Assembly: GCF_015062905.1 (NCBI RefSeq)
Contig: NZ_SUTK01000002.1
Coordinates: 42,183-106,182 of the forward strand
Direction: 5' to 3'
From: Methanobrevibacter thaueri
GTDB taxonomy: Archaea > Methanobacteriota > Methanobacteria > Methanobacteriales > Methanobacteriaceae
Length of the DNA stretch: 64,000 bases
The translations under genes and the position numbers were made by a program. Position 1 is the first letter of the stretch. Each line of letters starts with the position of its first letter. The notes below the pieces were generated by a model, which was given only the letters and a program-made list of their open reading frames with translations, did not search any database and was not told the origin of the DNA. Of the stretch, positions 34,999-43,429 are shown one piece after another.

Positions 34999-35511
34999 AT
35001 TGGACTCTGAAGAAATCAGCCTTGCCAGGGAAACCAATCCGACAAGAGTGGTAAAGCTTTCGATGGAAGCTGATGAAATGTCCCAAATCGCAAGGAAATA
35101 GATAACATAAATGGCGCTGTTTACGATGAAACTGATTTTAATAGGTTTGATTGTCTTTAGATAATAATTGCAAAGCGAAAGCTGTATTATTGCAATGATG
35201 GGCAAAACTCCAACAAGGCCCATGGTATTCACAAGAAGGCCAAAGACCACTGAAACAGCAATGAAAAACATGGTCCAGCTGAATGTCAGCCTGTCAAAAT
35301 AGACCATGGCATTTCTTGAAGCCGCAACGGCCATGGTAACAACACCCGTCCATGAAAAGAAAAAAACTGAAGAGATAATCAGGATGAAAGCATTTAAGAA
35401 TTGGTATTTGTATGCCTGCTTTTCATCATTGACCCACATGCTTAAAATGATGAAAACACCCGCAATCAACGAAATGACATTACCAATGACTATGTTTAAA
35501 GGCAAATCCAT
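34990..35511 (-). CDS. YgjV-family membrane protein
   Basis: The 173-residue protein has five or six membrane helices and the family pattern: a first helix, then WVNDEKQAYKYQFLNAFILIISSVFFFSWTGVVTMAVAASRN. YgjV proteins are inner membrane proteins of unknown role. A TATA-like box lies about 26 bases upstream of ATG 35511, again suggesting a leaderless mRNA. Its stop codon lies inside the end of the convergent hydrolase gene. Confidence 0.72.
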   Translation of the reverse strand: MDLPLNIVIGNVISLIAGVFIILSMWVNDEKQAYKYQFLNAFILIISSVFFFSWTGVVTMAVAASRNAMVYFDRLTFSWTMFFIAVSVVFGLLVNTMGLVGVLPIIAIIQLSLCNYYLKTIKPIKISFIVNSAIYVIYFLAIWDISSASIESFTTLVGLVSLARLISSESNSA

Positions 35512-35631
35512 GTAAAGTTATTTATTGGAATTGTTAAATAAACTTAACCTATTCACACTTATCCAAAAATTCAATTCAACAAAGTACTGCTTTTAGTCCA
35601 TACGGACGGCTTGATTAATTTTACGGAAACA

Positions 35632-36108
35632 TTAAAAATCAATATGTTCAAGTTTTAGCAATGAAATTTTCCTATCTATACCGCCGGCATAACCTGTCAA
35701 CTTTCCATCCTTGCCCAATACCCTATGGCATGGCACTATGATTGATATCGGATTGTGGCCCACCGCTACGCCAACAGCCTGTGCGGACATTGTTGGAGAT
35801 ATCATTGATGCAATCTCCCCATAGGTCTTTGTTTCGCCGTAGGGAATTTCAGACAATATTTTCCATACCCTCCGTCTGAATTGGGACCCGTGAGGTTTAA
35901 GCTTGAAATTTACCTTAGGATTTTTGCCGTTGAAATATTCATCCAGCCAATTGGCAACCTTCTTAAAAATAGCTAAATCGTCATTGACGATAAAATCAGT
36001 TGACGGGAAATGTTTCTGGCCGTAAAACCATACTCCGCAAATTGCCTCGCCGTCACTTGCAATCAGCATCTTGCCTATTGGGGAACTGTAGTCTGTCGAA
36101 TAATACAT
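35632..36108 (-). CDS. ogt: Methylated-DNA--protein-cysteine methyltransferase
   Basis: The 158-residue protein repairs O6-alkylguanine by transferring the alkyl group to its own cysteine. The active site PCHRV (Cys127) and the upstream helix-turn-helix YGETKTYGEIASMI are clear, as is the GYAGGIDRK stretch after the active site. I start it at ATG 36108, 1 base after the cfbC stop; longer versions would run back into cfbC. Translation probably restarts after cfbC. It is the last gene of the U32-cfbC-ogt operon. Confidence 0.92.
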   Translation of the reverse strand: MYYSTDYSSPIGKMLIASDGEAICGVWFYGQKHFPSTDFIVNDDLAIFKKVANWLDEYFNGKNPKVNFKLKPHGSQFRRRVWKILSEIPYGETKTYGEIASMISPTMSAQAVGVAVGHNPISIIVPCHRVLGKDGKLTGYAGGIDRKISLLKLEHIDF

Positions 36109-36109
36109 T

Positions 36110-36907
36110 TCAATCCATGTATGACTTGAAGAATTCCTCGAATTCCTCATCCCCCATAGGTTCCGGAGTGGACACGTTTTCATTATGCATAATGCTTGAA
36201 GCAAGGTCTCGGTATTCTTGTGCTTCTTCACTATCAAAGTATTTTTCTACAACGGTTTTTGCATCTAATTCAGCATCCTGAATCAAATTACTTCTATGAA
36301 TAGTACCAATAACATGTGTTCCAATCTTTTCAGCAAAGTCGTTGACTATCTGCTCCTCATTATCCACATTTCTGCAGTTGCAGACAATGCCGCTCAAGTT
36401 ACCCTTAAGCTTCTTGACTCCACGAACAATATTGTTTGCCGCATATAATGCCATATATTCACCGGAAGTGACAATCAGAACTTCATCAGCATATTTCTCA
36501 CGCAAAGGCACTGAAAAGCCGCCGCAAACAACATCACCCAATACGTCATATACGACAACATCCAAATCGTCATTGAATATGTCAAGCTGCTCAAGCCTTT
36601 TCATGGCCACAATAACTCCACGTCCTGCACAGCCGACACCTGGTTCGGGACCTCCGCTTTCAACGCATTGGATGCCCTTGAAACCTGTGAAAACTAGGTC
36701 ATCCTTTTCAGGTTTCCTGTTATCCTTTAAAGTGTGAACGACAGTGGGAATTCTGGAGCCATATAAAGTACGGGTGGTGTCTGCCTTTGGATCGCAACCT
36801 ATTACAAGACAGTTTAAACCTTCACTAGCCCATACAGCAGACAAGTTGGCCACTGTAGTACTTTTTCCTATTCCACCTTTACCATAAATTGCAATCTTTT
36901 TAGTCAT
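36110..36907 (-). CDS. cfbC: NifH-like reductase component CfbC of coenzyme F430 synthesis
   Basis: The 265-residue protein is a NifH-type ATPase. The P-loop GKGGIGKS is at residues 10-16, and the two cysteines that hold the bridging [4Fe-4S] cluster are Cys93 (VGCAGRG) and Cys128 (DVVCGGF). In methanogens without nitrogenase, this homologue feeds electrons to CfbD for reductive cyclisation of Ni-sirohydrochorin diamide, a step to F430 of methyl-CoM reductase. No nifDK or cfbD gene is in the window. The ATG at 36907 overlaps the U32 stop by 8 bases. Confidence 0.88.
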   Translation of the reverse strand: MTKKIAIYGKGGIGKSTTVANLSAVWASEGLNCLVIGCDPKADTTRTLYGSRIPTVVHTLKDNRKPEKDDLVFTGFKGIQCVESGGPEPGVGCAGRGVIVAMKRLEQLDIFNDDLDVVVYDVLGDVVCGGFSVPLREKYADEVLIVTSGEYMALYAANNIVRGVKKLKGNLSGIVCNCRNVDNEEQIVNDFAEKIGTHVIGTIHRSNLIQDAELDAKTVVEKYFDSEEAQEYRDLASSIMHNENVSTPEPMGDEEFEEFFKSYMD

Positions 36908-38147
36908 CAATATCTCTCTCAACCAGTTTATAAACAAAATCGTTTTCTCTTACCTTGTCGGGCATTGCTATTGCAACATTGCATCCTCTTTCAGCCCCAT
37001 CCACGGATTCCCCTTCAATCTGCATGGAATCGATTGTATGGGTAATAGAGCCTGTGGTCTTGCCCTGGATGATGATCTTATCACCAACCGCCAGGCCATC
37101 CCATATCCTCAACTCGGCCGCCTTTACCTTATTGTAATAGTTGACAACCTGCCCGATGTCCTTCTTAATGTATTTTGATTGGTTATCTTCACTTTTCTCA
37201 AATGGAGTGTTAAAGTAGAAGTTTGTGTCAAATCCTCGGTTGAACACGCTTGTAAGCTCGTCCATCCACTCTTCCTTAACAGCATAATTCAACGGATCAT
37301 TCTCATAGTCGTCAATGGCCTGCCTGTAGATTCCAGTCACCATCGCACCGTAGTCGGGGCTTCTCGCCCTTCCTTCAATCTTGAATGATGCAACGCCGCT
37401 TTCCATCAGTTCGGGAATGTATTCAATCATGCACATGTCCTTCGGTGAAAAGAAATTGGTCCTGTAGCTTCCGTCATCGCTTCCTGTAATGACGAATCTC
37501 TCATCTTCAACGTCCGAAAAGTTGATGACATTGTCATCGCCTTCTTCATATGTCAGTGTCCAGTTTTTGCGGCAAGGCTGCAGGCAGTCCCCGCAGTTGG
37601 CGCTTCTTCCGTATAATCCGTAACTTAAAAAGCATCTTCCTGAAATTGCCATGCATATTGCGCCATGAACAAATATTTCAGTTTCGATTGGTGATTTTCG
37701 GGTGATTTCGGTAACTTCCCTAAGGGACAGCTCACGTGAAAGGATTGCCCTTTTAGCACCGAGCTTCTTAAGGGTTTTCAAGGTATAGGAGTTTGTGACG
37801 TTTTCCTGAACGCTGATATGCGCTTCAAGGCCATGTGATACTGTATCCTCAATCAGACCGATGTCAGATAAAATAAGCCCATCAATTTCCGATGATGAGA
37901 TTGCCTCCAGGTTTGACTCAAGCTCTGAGGCCAGCCTCTCGTTTAAGATGATGTTTGTGCCAAGATAGGTTTTGGCACCATATTCCTGGGCAATGCGTGA
38001 AACCTCACTCAATTCATCCAAGGAAAAGTTTTTGGCATTGGCTCTCATATTGAAATTGTCCAGTCCGAAGTAGACTGCATCCGCACCATTCTCTAAAACG
38101 GCACGCAATGATATGAAATTTCCAGCTGGAGCCAATAGTTCAACCAT
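36900..38147 (-). CDS. U32-family peptidase/hydroxylation-type protein
   Basis: The 415-residue protein begins VELLAPAGNFISLRAVLENGADAVYFG, the U32 signature. The cysteine cluster CMAISGRCFLS...NCGDCLQPCR is the site that binds an Fe-S cluster in tRNA and rRNA hydroxylation members such as TrhP and RlhA. The C-terminal domain has a beta-barrel look. The family was named as peptidases, but many members act in RNA hydroxylation. It follows purF by 8 bases and overlaps cfbC. Confidence 0.88.
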   Translation of the reverse strand: MVELLAPAGNFISLRAVLENGADAVYFGLDNFNMRANAKNFSLDELSEVSRIAQEYGAKTYLGTNIILNERLASELESNLEAISSSEIDGLILSDIGLIEDTVSHGLEAHISVQENVTNSYTLKTLKKLGAKRAILSRELSLREVTEITRKSPIETEIFVHGAICMAISGRCFLSYGLYGRSANCGDCLQPCRKNWTLTYEEGDDNVINFSDVEDERFVITGSDDGSYRTNFFSPKDMCMIEYIPELMESGVASFKIEGRARSPDYGAMVTGIYRQAIDDYENDPLNYAVKEEWMDELTSVFNRGFDTNFYFNTPFEKSEDNQSKYIKKDIGQVVNYYNKVKAAELRIWDGLAVGDKIIIQGKTTGSITHTIDSMQIEGESVDGAERGCNVAIAMPDKVRENDFVYKLVERDIDD

Positions 38148-38155
38148 GAAAATCT

Positions 38156-39577
38156 TTAAGGTTTGTAGTAAGTTTCAGCTTCTAGCCCTTCAGGAATTTC
38201 AGTAGGATAATCTTCATTTATACAGCCTAAACATAATTTCTCTTCAGGCATTCCGATTGCTTCAACCAAAGCAGGAATGGTAATGTAGCCTAAGGAATCT
38301 ATGCCCAGCTGTTCTCGAATTTCTTCAGTACTGTAATTTGCTGCAATCAACTCATTTTTGGTTGCCATTGCCACTCCATAGTAACATGGAGATATAACCG
38401 GAGGACAACCTACAAGGAAGTGAATCTCTGCAGGTTCTGCCTCTTTTACAAGGTCCAGCAATTGCTTTGAAGTGGTTCCTCTTACAATACTGTCATCAAT
38501 TAAAATAATCTTTTTGCCCTTAATTGCATCTTTTATAGGGTTTAGCTTAAGTCTGACAGCCAACTCCCTTTCTTCCTGGGTTGGCATAATAAATGTCCTT
38601 CCAACATACCTGTTCTTGATCAATCCTTCACCGTAAGGAATTCCTGAAGCTCTTGAATAACCGATAGCTGCAGGGATTGATGAGTCAGGCACCGGAATTA
38701 CAACATCCGCATCAATAGGATATAGCTTGTGCAATTGGGCACCGATGTTCATTCTTGTCTTGTAAACATTAACGCCATCTATTGTACTGTCAGGTCTTGC
38801 AAAGTAAACGTATTCAAACATACAATGAGAAAGTTTGCATTTTCCAGCACTTTCCAACATGTGGGAGTTTATTTCATCGTTTTTGAAGTGAACAACTTCC
38901 CCTGGCATAATATCTCTAACAAATTCGGCATTAATTACATCAAATGCAACGGTTTCGGAAGCCAAAATAAATTTATCCTGTCTTTTTGCAACAGCAAGGG
39001 GCTTTATACCCATAGGGTCTCTTACACCATACAATTCGCCATCGATTAAAATAGTCAATGCATAAGAACCTACAAGTTTTTTGCATACAGCCTCAATAGC
39101 TTCCAAAACATCTTTCTTGTTGTCATAATGCTCTTTTTTAAGCATATAACAGATAACTTCAGAATCGGAATCTGATCTGAAATAGAATCCTTCATCCATA
39201 AGTTCCTTTTTCAGCTCATCGGAATTGACAATATCCCCGTTATGAGCCATTGCAATAAAGCTATCACCAAAATCAATTACGAAAGGCTGTGAATTTTCAA
39301 CTTTTGACTGGCCAGTGGTAGAATATCTTACATGACCTATAGCCATATTTCCTTCAAGATTTTTGATTTCCTGATCAGTGAATACGCTGGTTATTAAACC
39401 CATTCCATAGTAGTGTTTAAAACCTTTTTCTTGATTAAAACTAGCGATTCCTGCTGATTCTTGACCTCTGTGCTGTAAAGCATACAAACAATAATAAACT
39501 AGTGGTGCAACATCCTTGGAACTGTCTTTAGAATGAATTCCAACAATACCGCATTTGTCTTCCATTTCTCCTTGCAT
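38156..39577 (-). CDS. purF: Amidophosphoribosyltransferase (first step of purine synthesis)
   Basis: The 473-residue enzyme makes phosphoribosylamine from PRPP and glutamine. The catalytic Cys9 follows an 8-residue leader (MQGEMEDK) that is probably cleaved. Cysteines in CKLSHCMFEYVYF, GCPPVISPC and the C-terminal CLGC fit the Fe-S containing B. subtilis type. The PRPP loop is ILIDDSIVRGTTS. ATG 39577 is preceded by GGAG at 7 bases; the inner ATG 39565 has a site only 2 bases away. A promoter-like region separates it from the upstream coiled-coil gene. Confidence 0.95.
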   Translation of the reverse strand: MQGEMEDKCGIVGIHSKDSSKDVAPLVYYCLYALQHRGQESAGIASFNQEKGFKHYYGMGLITSVFTDQEIKNLEGNMAIGHVRYSTTGQSKVENSQPFVIDFGDSFIAMAHNGDIVNSDELKKELMDEGFYFRSDSDSEVICYMLKKEHYDNKKDVLEAIEAVCKKLVGSYALTILIDGELYGVRDPMGIKPLAVAKRQDKFILASETVAFDVINAEFVRDIMPGEVVHFKNDEINSHMLESAGKCKLSHCMFEYVYFARPDSTIDGVNVYKTRMNIGAQLHKLYPIDADVVIPVPDSSIPAAIGYSRASGIPYGEGLIKNRYVGRTFIMPTQEERELAVRLKLNPIKDAIKGKKIILIDDSIVRGTTSKQLLDLVKEAEPAEIHFLVGCPPVISPCYYGVAMATKNELIAANYSTEEIREQLGIDSLGYITIPALVEAIGMPEEKLCLGCINEDYPTEIPEGLEAETYYKP

Positions 39578-39645
39578 ATGCAAACTCCCATTATTAAATA
39601 GTATAATTATATCTTTGATAAAACTAGTATAAAATAATTAATGTT

Positions 39646-40539
39646 TTAGTCCCAGAAGTTTTCAAAAGTGTTTGGAATTTCATAGTCATCGATGACTTCA
39701 GGAGCTGTGGCTTCGTCATTGGAATCCAATTCTCTTTTCAAATCATCTTCATTATCATCTACAAAAATCAGTGCAGTCCTGACGATGTTGAGCCATTCTA
39801 TAGCCTTATTTCTGGATTCGGCCGCAATATATCCCTGGCCAACAATGATGTTATCAGGTTTGAACTTGTTTGTGGCGATGACGATCCTTTCCTCATCAGT
39901 TAAGTCCTGCCTGAATGTATCCTGCCACAAATCATAGAGATTGAAAATTTCCAGGATTTCCTTTGAGTAGATATCCTCATAACGTGACTTGAATGCGGAA
40001 TAATCGGATTTGATGTCATTTATATCTTCACGCAATTCACTGTTTTCACGTGTCAGCACTTCCTGCTCCTTGATGAGCTGATTGTAATCATCCAATAGGT
40101 TATTATAGTTATGAGTCACTTTCATCAGCTTGTTTTCCAAAGTGTGGATGTTGATTAGATTCAAGGAATAAGAAAGAGTGGATTTGATTATTGAATTCAG
40201 AATTTCCTTTTCGGCCAGCTTAAAGTCGATTGATTCGTCTTCAATAATTATGTTGTTATAATCAAACAGTCCTATATGGTTAAAATCAGTTTTCAATTCA
40301 TTATAAAGAATATTATATGTTTCATCGTGACCATATCCTCCAATAAGCAAAATGTCAGCACCACCGGCAACCTTTTTGACAATGCTGAGTTCAACTGTCG
40401 GAATGATAGATGAAACAATTATGTTATAGTCATTTTCAAGCTGAATATTGTTTACAGCTTTTGATACAAGCTGTGCAATATCCAAACCGCCTACAATTAT
40501 ACGAACATCAATTTTTGAGTCATGATTCTGGGTTTCCAT
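39646..40539 (-). CDS. Coiled-coil protein of unknown function behind galE
   Basis: I do not recognise this protein (297 residues from ATG 40539, chosen because AGGT lies 8 bases before it). The N-terminal 110 residues look like an alpha/beta Rossmann-type domain (DVRIIVGGLDIAQLVSKAV, GADILLIGGYGHDE). A coiled coil follows (about 130-190), then a helical C-terminal domain and an acidic tail. It starts 10 bases after galE and is the last gene of the ferredoxin-GGR-galE operon. This may be a family restricted to Methanobacteriales. Confidence 0.65.
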   Translation of the reverse strand: METQNHDSKIDVRIIVGGLDIAQLVSKAVNNIQLENDYNIIVSSIIPTVELSIVKKVAGGADILLIGGYGHDETYNILYNELKTDFNHIGLFDYNNIIIEDESIDFKLAEKEILNSIIKSTLSYSLNLINIHTLENKLMKVTHNYNNLLDDYNQLIKEQEVLTRENSELREDINDIKSDYSAFKSRYEDIYSKEILEIFNLYDLWQDTFRQDLTDEERIVIATNKFKPDNIIVGQGYIAAESRNKAIEWLNIVRTALIFVDDNEDDLKRELDSNDEATAPEVIDDYEIPNTFENFWD

Positions 40540-40548
40540 GGACATTAC

Positions 40549-41517
40549 CTAAATTCCATTGATTTTCTGATGCCACATCCAGGCTGACTCTACAATCTTT
40601 TCCAAATCATATTGAGGAGTCCAGCCAAGCTTGTTTCGTATTTTGGAAGAGTCCGCTACCAAACGGGCAGGGTCACCTTCACGGCGTTCATCGACCTTAA
40701 CTTCAAAGTCACGTCCTGTGACCTTTTTGCACATTTCGATTACTTCACGAACGGAAAATCCCTGACCATTTCCAAGATTAAAGACATCGGATTCACCTTC
40801 ATTGCATAAGTACTCATATGCCTTAATGTGAGCATCGGCAAGGTCGTTTACATGGATGTAATCACGAATGCATGTTCCGTCGGGAGTGTCATAATCATCA
40901 CCGTAGATATAAATGCAGTCACGCTTTCCGATGGCAGCATCCAATATCAATGGAATCAAATGGGTTTCAGGGTCGTGGAATTCTCCAATCTGACCATCGA
41001 AATCACATCCTGATGCATTGAAATATCTTAATGCGACATAGTTAAAGTCGCCCTTTTCAGCTTCCCTTTCAAGTGCCTTTTCAACCAGCCATTTTGAGTG
41101 TCCGTAAGGGTTGATCGGCTTCAGGTTAGAATCTTCAGTTATTGGAATCTTTTCAGGGTTTCCATAAACAGCCGCAGTTGAAGAGAAGATGAATTTGTCT
41201 ACACCGTATTCCCTCATTACTTTAAGGAGATTTATAGTATTTTTATAATTGTTCTTTAGATATTTTTGAGGCATTTCAACAGATTCAGCAACTGAAATGA
41301 ATCCTGCAAAGTGAATGACACCGTCAATGTCATATTTTTCGAAGACTTCCCTTAAATCACTACTTCCGATATCATAGTTTTCGAGGGTTCCCCATTTTAC
41401 AAAGTTTTCATAACCCTTGGACAGATTATCCAATACAACAGTGTCATAACCTGCATTGTGCAAGGCCTTATTGGTATGGGAACCGATATAGCCTGCTCCT
41501 CCAGTAACTAAAATCAA
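40549..41517 (-). CDS. galE: UDP-glucose 4-epimerase
   Basis: The 322-residue SDR-type enzyme interconverts UDP-glucose and UDP-galactose (or the N-acetyl forms) for cell wall and glycan synthesis. It has the GGAGYIGSH NAD motif, catalytic Ser in FSSTAAVYG, and YGHSK. I start it at TTG 41517: AGGTG lies 6 bases before it and the result, MILVTGGAGYIGSH, is the usual family start. A GTG at 41526 overlaps that site. The ribosome binding site runs into the stop of the GGR gene, so the two are coupled. Confidence 0.93.
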   Translation of the reverse strand: MILVTGGAGYIGSHTNKALHNAGYDTVVLDNLSKGYENFVKWGTLENYDIGSSDLREVFEKYDIDGVIHFAGFISVAESVEMPQKYLKNNYKNTINLLKVMREYGVDKFIFSSTAAVYGNPEKIPITEDSNLKPINPYGHSKWLVEKALEREAEKGDFNYVALRYFNASGCDFDGQIGEFHDPETHLIPLILDAAIGKRDCIYIYGDDYDTPDGTCIRDYIHVNDLADAHIKAYEYLCNEGESDVFNLGNGQGFSVREVIEMCKKVTGRDFEVKVDERREGDPARLVADSSKIRNKLGWTPQYDLEKIVESAWMWHQKINGI

Positions 41518-41526
41518 TTTGAACAC

Positions 41527-42705
41527 CTATACGAATTTACCTAATTTAAGTAAAGCTTTTGGAGATACCTTAATTAATTTTTTAACGATTTCAGTGGTGG
41601 AAATCTTATCAAAGCTTTCACCTTGGAATGCGTGAGCAATGCTGTCCAATTCTTCATCAGATAATGTGAGCAAGTATTCCTGAACTTTTTTATATCTTTT
41701 GATTTCATGATCGAGTTCAGCATGTGCCATCTCATCATATTGTTTTAGGAATTTTTTGGAGCAGTCTTCCTTAATTGCTTGTGCTGCCACCTGACCTGCA
41801 CACATACCACCGGTCATACCGGAGATGATTCCTCCACCGGTCAATGGGTTTACTTGTCCTGCAGCATCCCCTACAACCATGATGTTGTCATCATAAAGCT
41901 TTTTGGTCATTCCGCCGACAGGGTCTCCACCTACATTCAGCTCAACAGCCTGAGCGTTTTTCAGGTAAGGTGATTTTGCAACAAAATCGTCAAGGTATTC
42001 CTTTGCTGTTTTTTCAGCTTTGTGAGGAAGGATTGCTAAACCTACGTTTGCAATGTCGTCTCCTTTAGGGAAAATCCATACATATCCTCCAGGAGCGCAG
42101 GAACCTAAGTAGAATTCAATGACGCCAGGTCTTTCAAATTCAACGTTACACATTTCGTATTGTACACCGGATTCCATTTCTTTAGGTTTTGCAGCTGGTC
42201 TGAGGCCTGCCCATCTTGCAACGTGACCTTCCGGACCGTCTGCAGCGATTAATATTTTACATTTGTAATCAATCTTTTCGCCCATGCATTCGGTTTCGAC
42301 AATGTAACCGTTTTCGATTTTTTCAATGCCTGTAACCAAGGTTTTGATTTTGATTTCAGCACCTGCTCTTGCGGCATCCATTGCCATGTGCTTATCAAAT
42401 ACTTTTCTTTCAAGAATGTAACCTGCTTCCGGCAACTTGACTTCATCTTTTGTCAACCATACATCAGTCGCATCAGGGGTCTGGATTCTTACACCTTGGA
42501 TTTCCTGGGTCACCCATCTTGGGGAAGGTTCGATTCCTAACTTTTCTAACCCTTGGATTGAAACCCCTTCAGCGCATCTTTTTGGAGATCCGATTTCGGA
42601 TTTCTTATCCATTAAAATTACTTTTGCTCCGCCTAATGCAGCGTGTTTTGCTGCGCTTGAACCTGCAGGTCCTGAACCTACTACAATTACATCAGTTTCA
42701 ATCAT
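41527..42705 (-). CDS. Digeranylgeranylglycerophospholipid reductase (geranylgeranyl reductase)
   Basis: The 392-residue flavoprotein saturates the isoprenoid chains of archaeal membrane lipids. FAD motifs include VVGSGPAGSSAAKHAA, GYILERKVFDKHMA and MVVGDAAGQVNPLTGGGIISGM; the KRCAEGVS and substrate-binding YVWIFPKG patterns are also typical. A GAGG lies 9 bases before ATG 42705. The ferredoxin gene directly upstream is the likely electron donor, as shown for the homologous pair in Methanosarcina. Confidence 0.93.
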   Translation of the reverse strand: MIETDVIVVGSGPAGSSAAKHAALGGAKVILMDKKSEIGSPKRCAEGVSIQGLEKLGIEPSPRWVTQEIQGVRIQTPDATDVWLTKDEVKLPEAGYILERKVFDKHMAMDAARAGAEIKIKTLVTGIEKIENGYIVETECMGEKIDYKCKILIAADGPEGHVARWAGLRPAAKPKEMESGVQYEMCNVEFERPGVIEFYLGSCAPGGYVWIFPKGDDIANVGLAILPHKAEKTAKEYLDDFVAKSPYLKNAQAVELNVGGDPVGGMTKKLYDDNIMVVGDAAGQVNPLTGGGIISGMTGGMCAGQVAAQAIKEDCSKKFLKQYDEMAHAELDHEIKRYKKVQEYLLTLSDEELDSIAHAFQGESFDKISTTEIVKKLIKVSPKALLKLGKFV

Positions 42706-42709
42706 GTTA

Positions 42710-42877
42710 TCATTCCTCTCTTTCTAATGCATCAATAGGGCATGCATCAATACATATTGAACATTCTTTACATTCATCTTCATTAAATACCAAACTGTAT
42801 TCTCTTACTTGAATTAAGTTTCTTGGACAAACTCCGGCACATTCGCCGCAGTATGAGCACCAATCTTTTACAATCAT
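42710..42877 (-). CDS. 2[4Fe-4S] ferredoxin upstream of geranylgeranyl reductase
   Basis: This 55-residue protein has two clusters of the bacterial ferredoxin type: CSYCGECAGVCP and CKECSICIDACP. GGAGAT precedes ATG 42877 and a TATA-like box lies further upstream (about 42913). The stop is 4 bases before the reductase start, so both are one transcription unit. The likely role is to deliver electrons for double bond reduction of lipids. It could also serve other enzymes. Confidence 0.93.
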   Translation of the reverse strand: MIVKDWCSYCGECAGVCPRNLIQVREYSLVFNEDECKECSICIDACPIDALEREE

Positions 42878-43000
42878 AAAAATATCTCCTTTAATATAAA
42901 CAATTTATGTTATAAATAGTTAGTTTTTTATTATATTTAAAAGTATAGTAAAAAATAGCGATTTAATAGGAAATAGAAAAGAAAAAAAAGTTTTAAAGTA

Positions 43001-43426
43001 TTATTTTACCAATAATACAGGAACTTCAGAGGTTCTCAGAAGCCTTTCTGAAACTGAACCGATTTGAGTGTCGCTGACATTATTCTCATCAAATGACACG
43101 AATCTGTTGTTGTTTGCACCATGTGCATGGATAACAACCAAATCTGCTCTGGTCTGGTCTACAATGAATTTCATGTCCCTTAAAGGGTCTGCAGTGAGCA
43201 GATGTTCAATGACTTCAACATCAGCTTCAGATGCCTTCTTGGTTATCCTTGCAAGGATTTCATCACCGGAATCCTCCTCGGAATCATAGCTGTTAAAAGA
43301 GAATTCCTCCAAAACATGCACGGCAGCGATTTTTGAACCGAATTTTTGAGCGATTTCAATGGCCACATCAGCGGCCTTGTATCCGTATTCGGACCCGTCG
43401 ACAGGAACGGCAATAACGTCAAACAT
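43001..43426 (-). CDS. Universal stress protein (UspA family)
   Basis: The 141-residue protein has the UspA fold: FDVIAVPVDGSEYGYKAADVAIEIA, ADLVVIHAHG, and IGSVSERLLRTSEVPVLLV at the C-terminus. The ATP-binding G-x-x-G-x9-G(S/T) motif is only partly kept (IHAHGANNNR...), so nucleotide binding is uncertain. It begins 3 bases after the component A2 gene, with GGGGA 7 bases before its ATG, and is co-transcribed with it. This suggests a link to energy status. Confidence 0.87.
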   Translation of the reverse strand: MFDVIAVPVDGSEYGYKAADVAIEIAQKFGSKIAAVHVLEEFSFNSYDSEEDSGDEILARITKKASEADVEVIEHLLTADPLRDMKFIVDQTRADLVVIHAHGANNNRFVSFDENNVSDTQIGSVSERLLRTSEVPVLLVK

Positions 43427-43429
43427 TGA

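Noticed and set aside
36110..36907. NifH-like gene read as nitrogenase reductase
   Set aside because: No nifDK is nearby and the protein fits the methanogen CfbC branch better; nitrogen fixation is not supported here.
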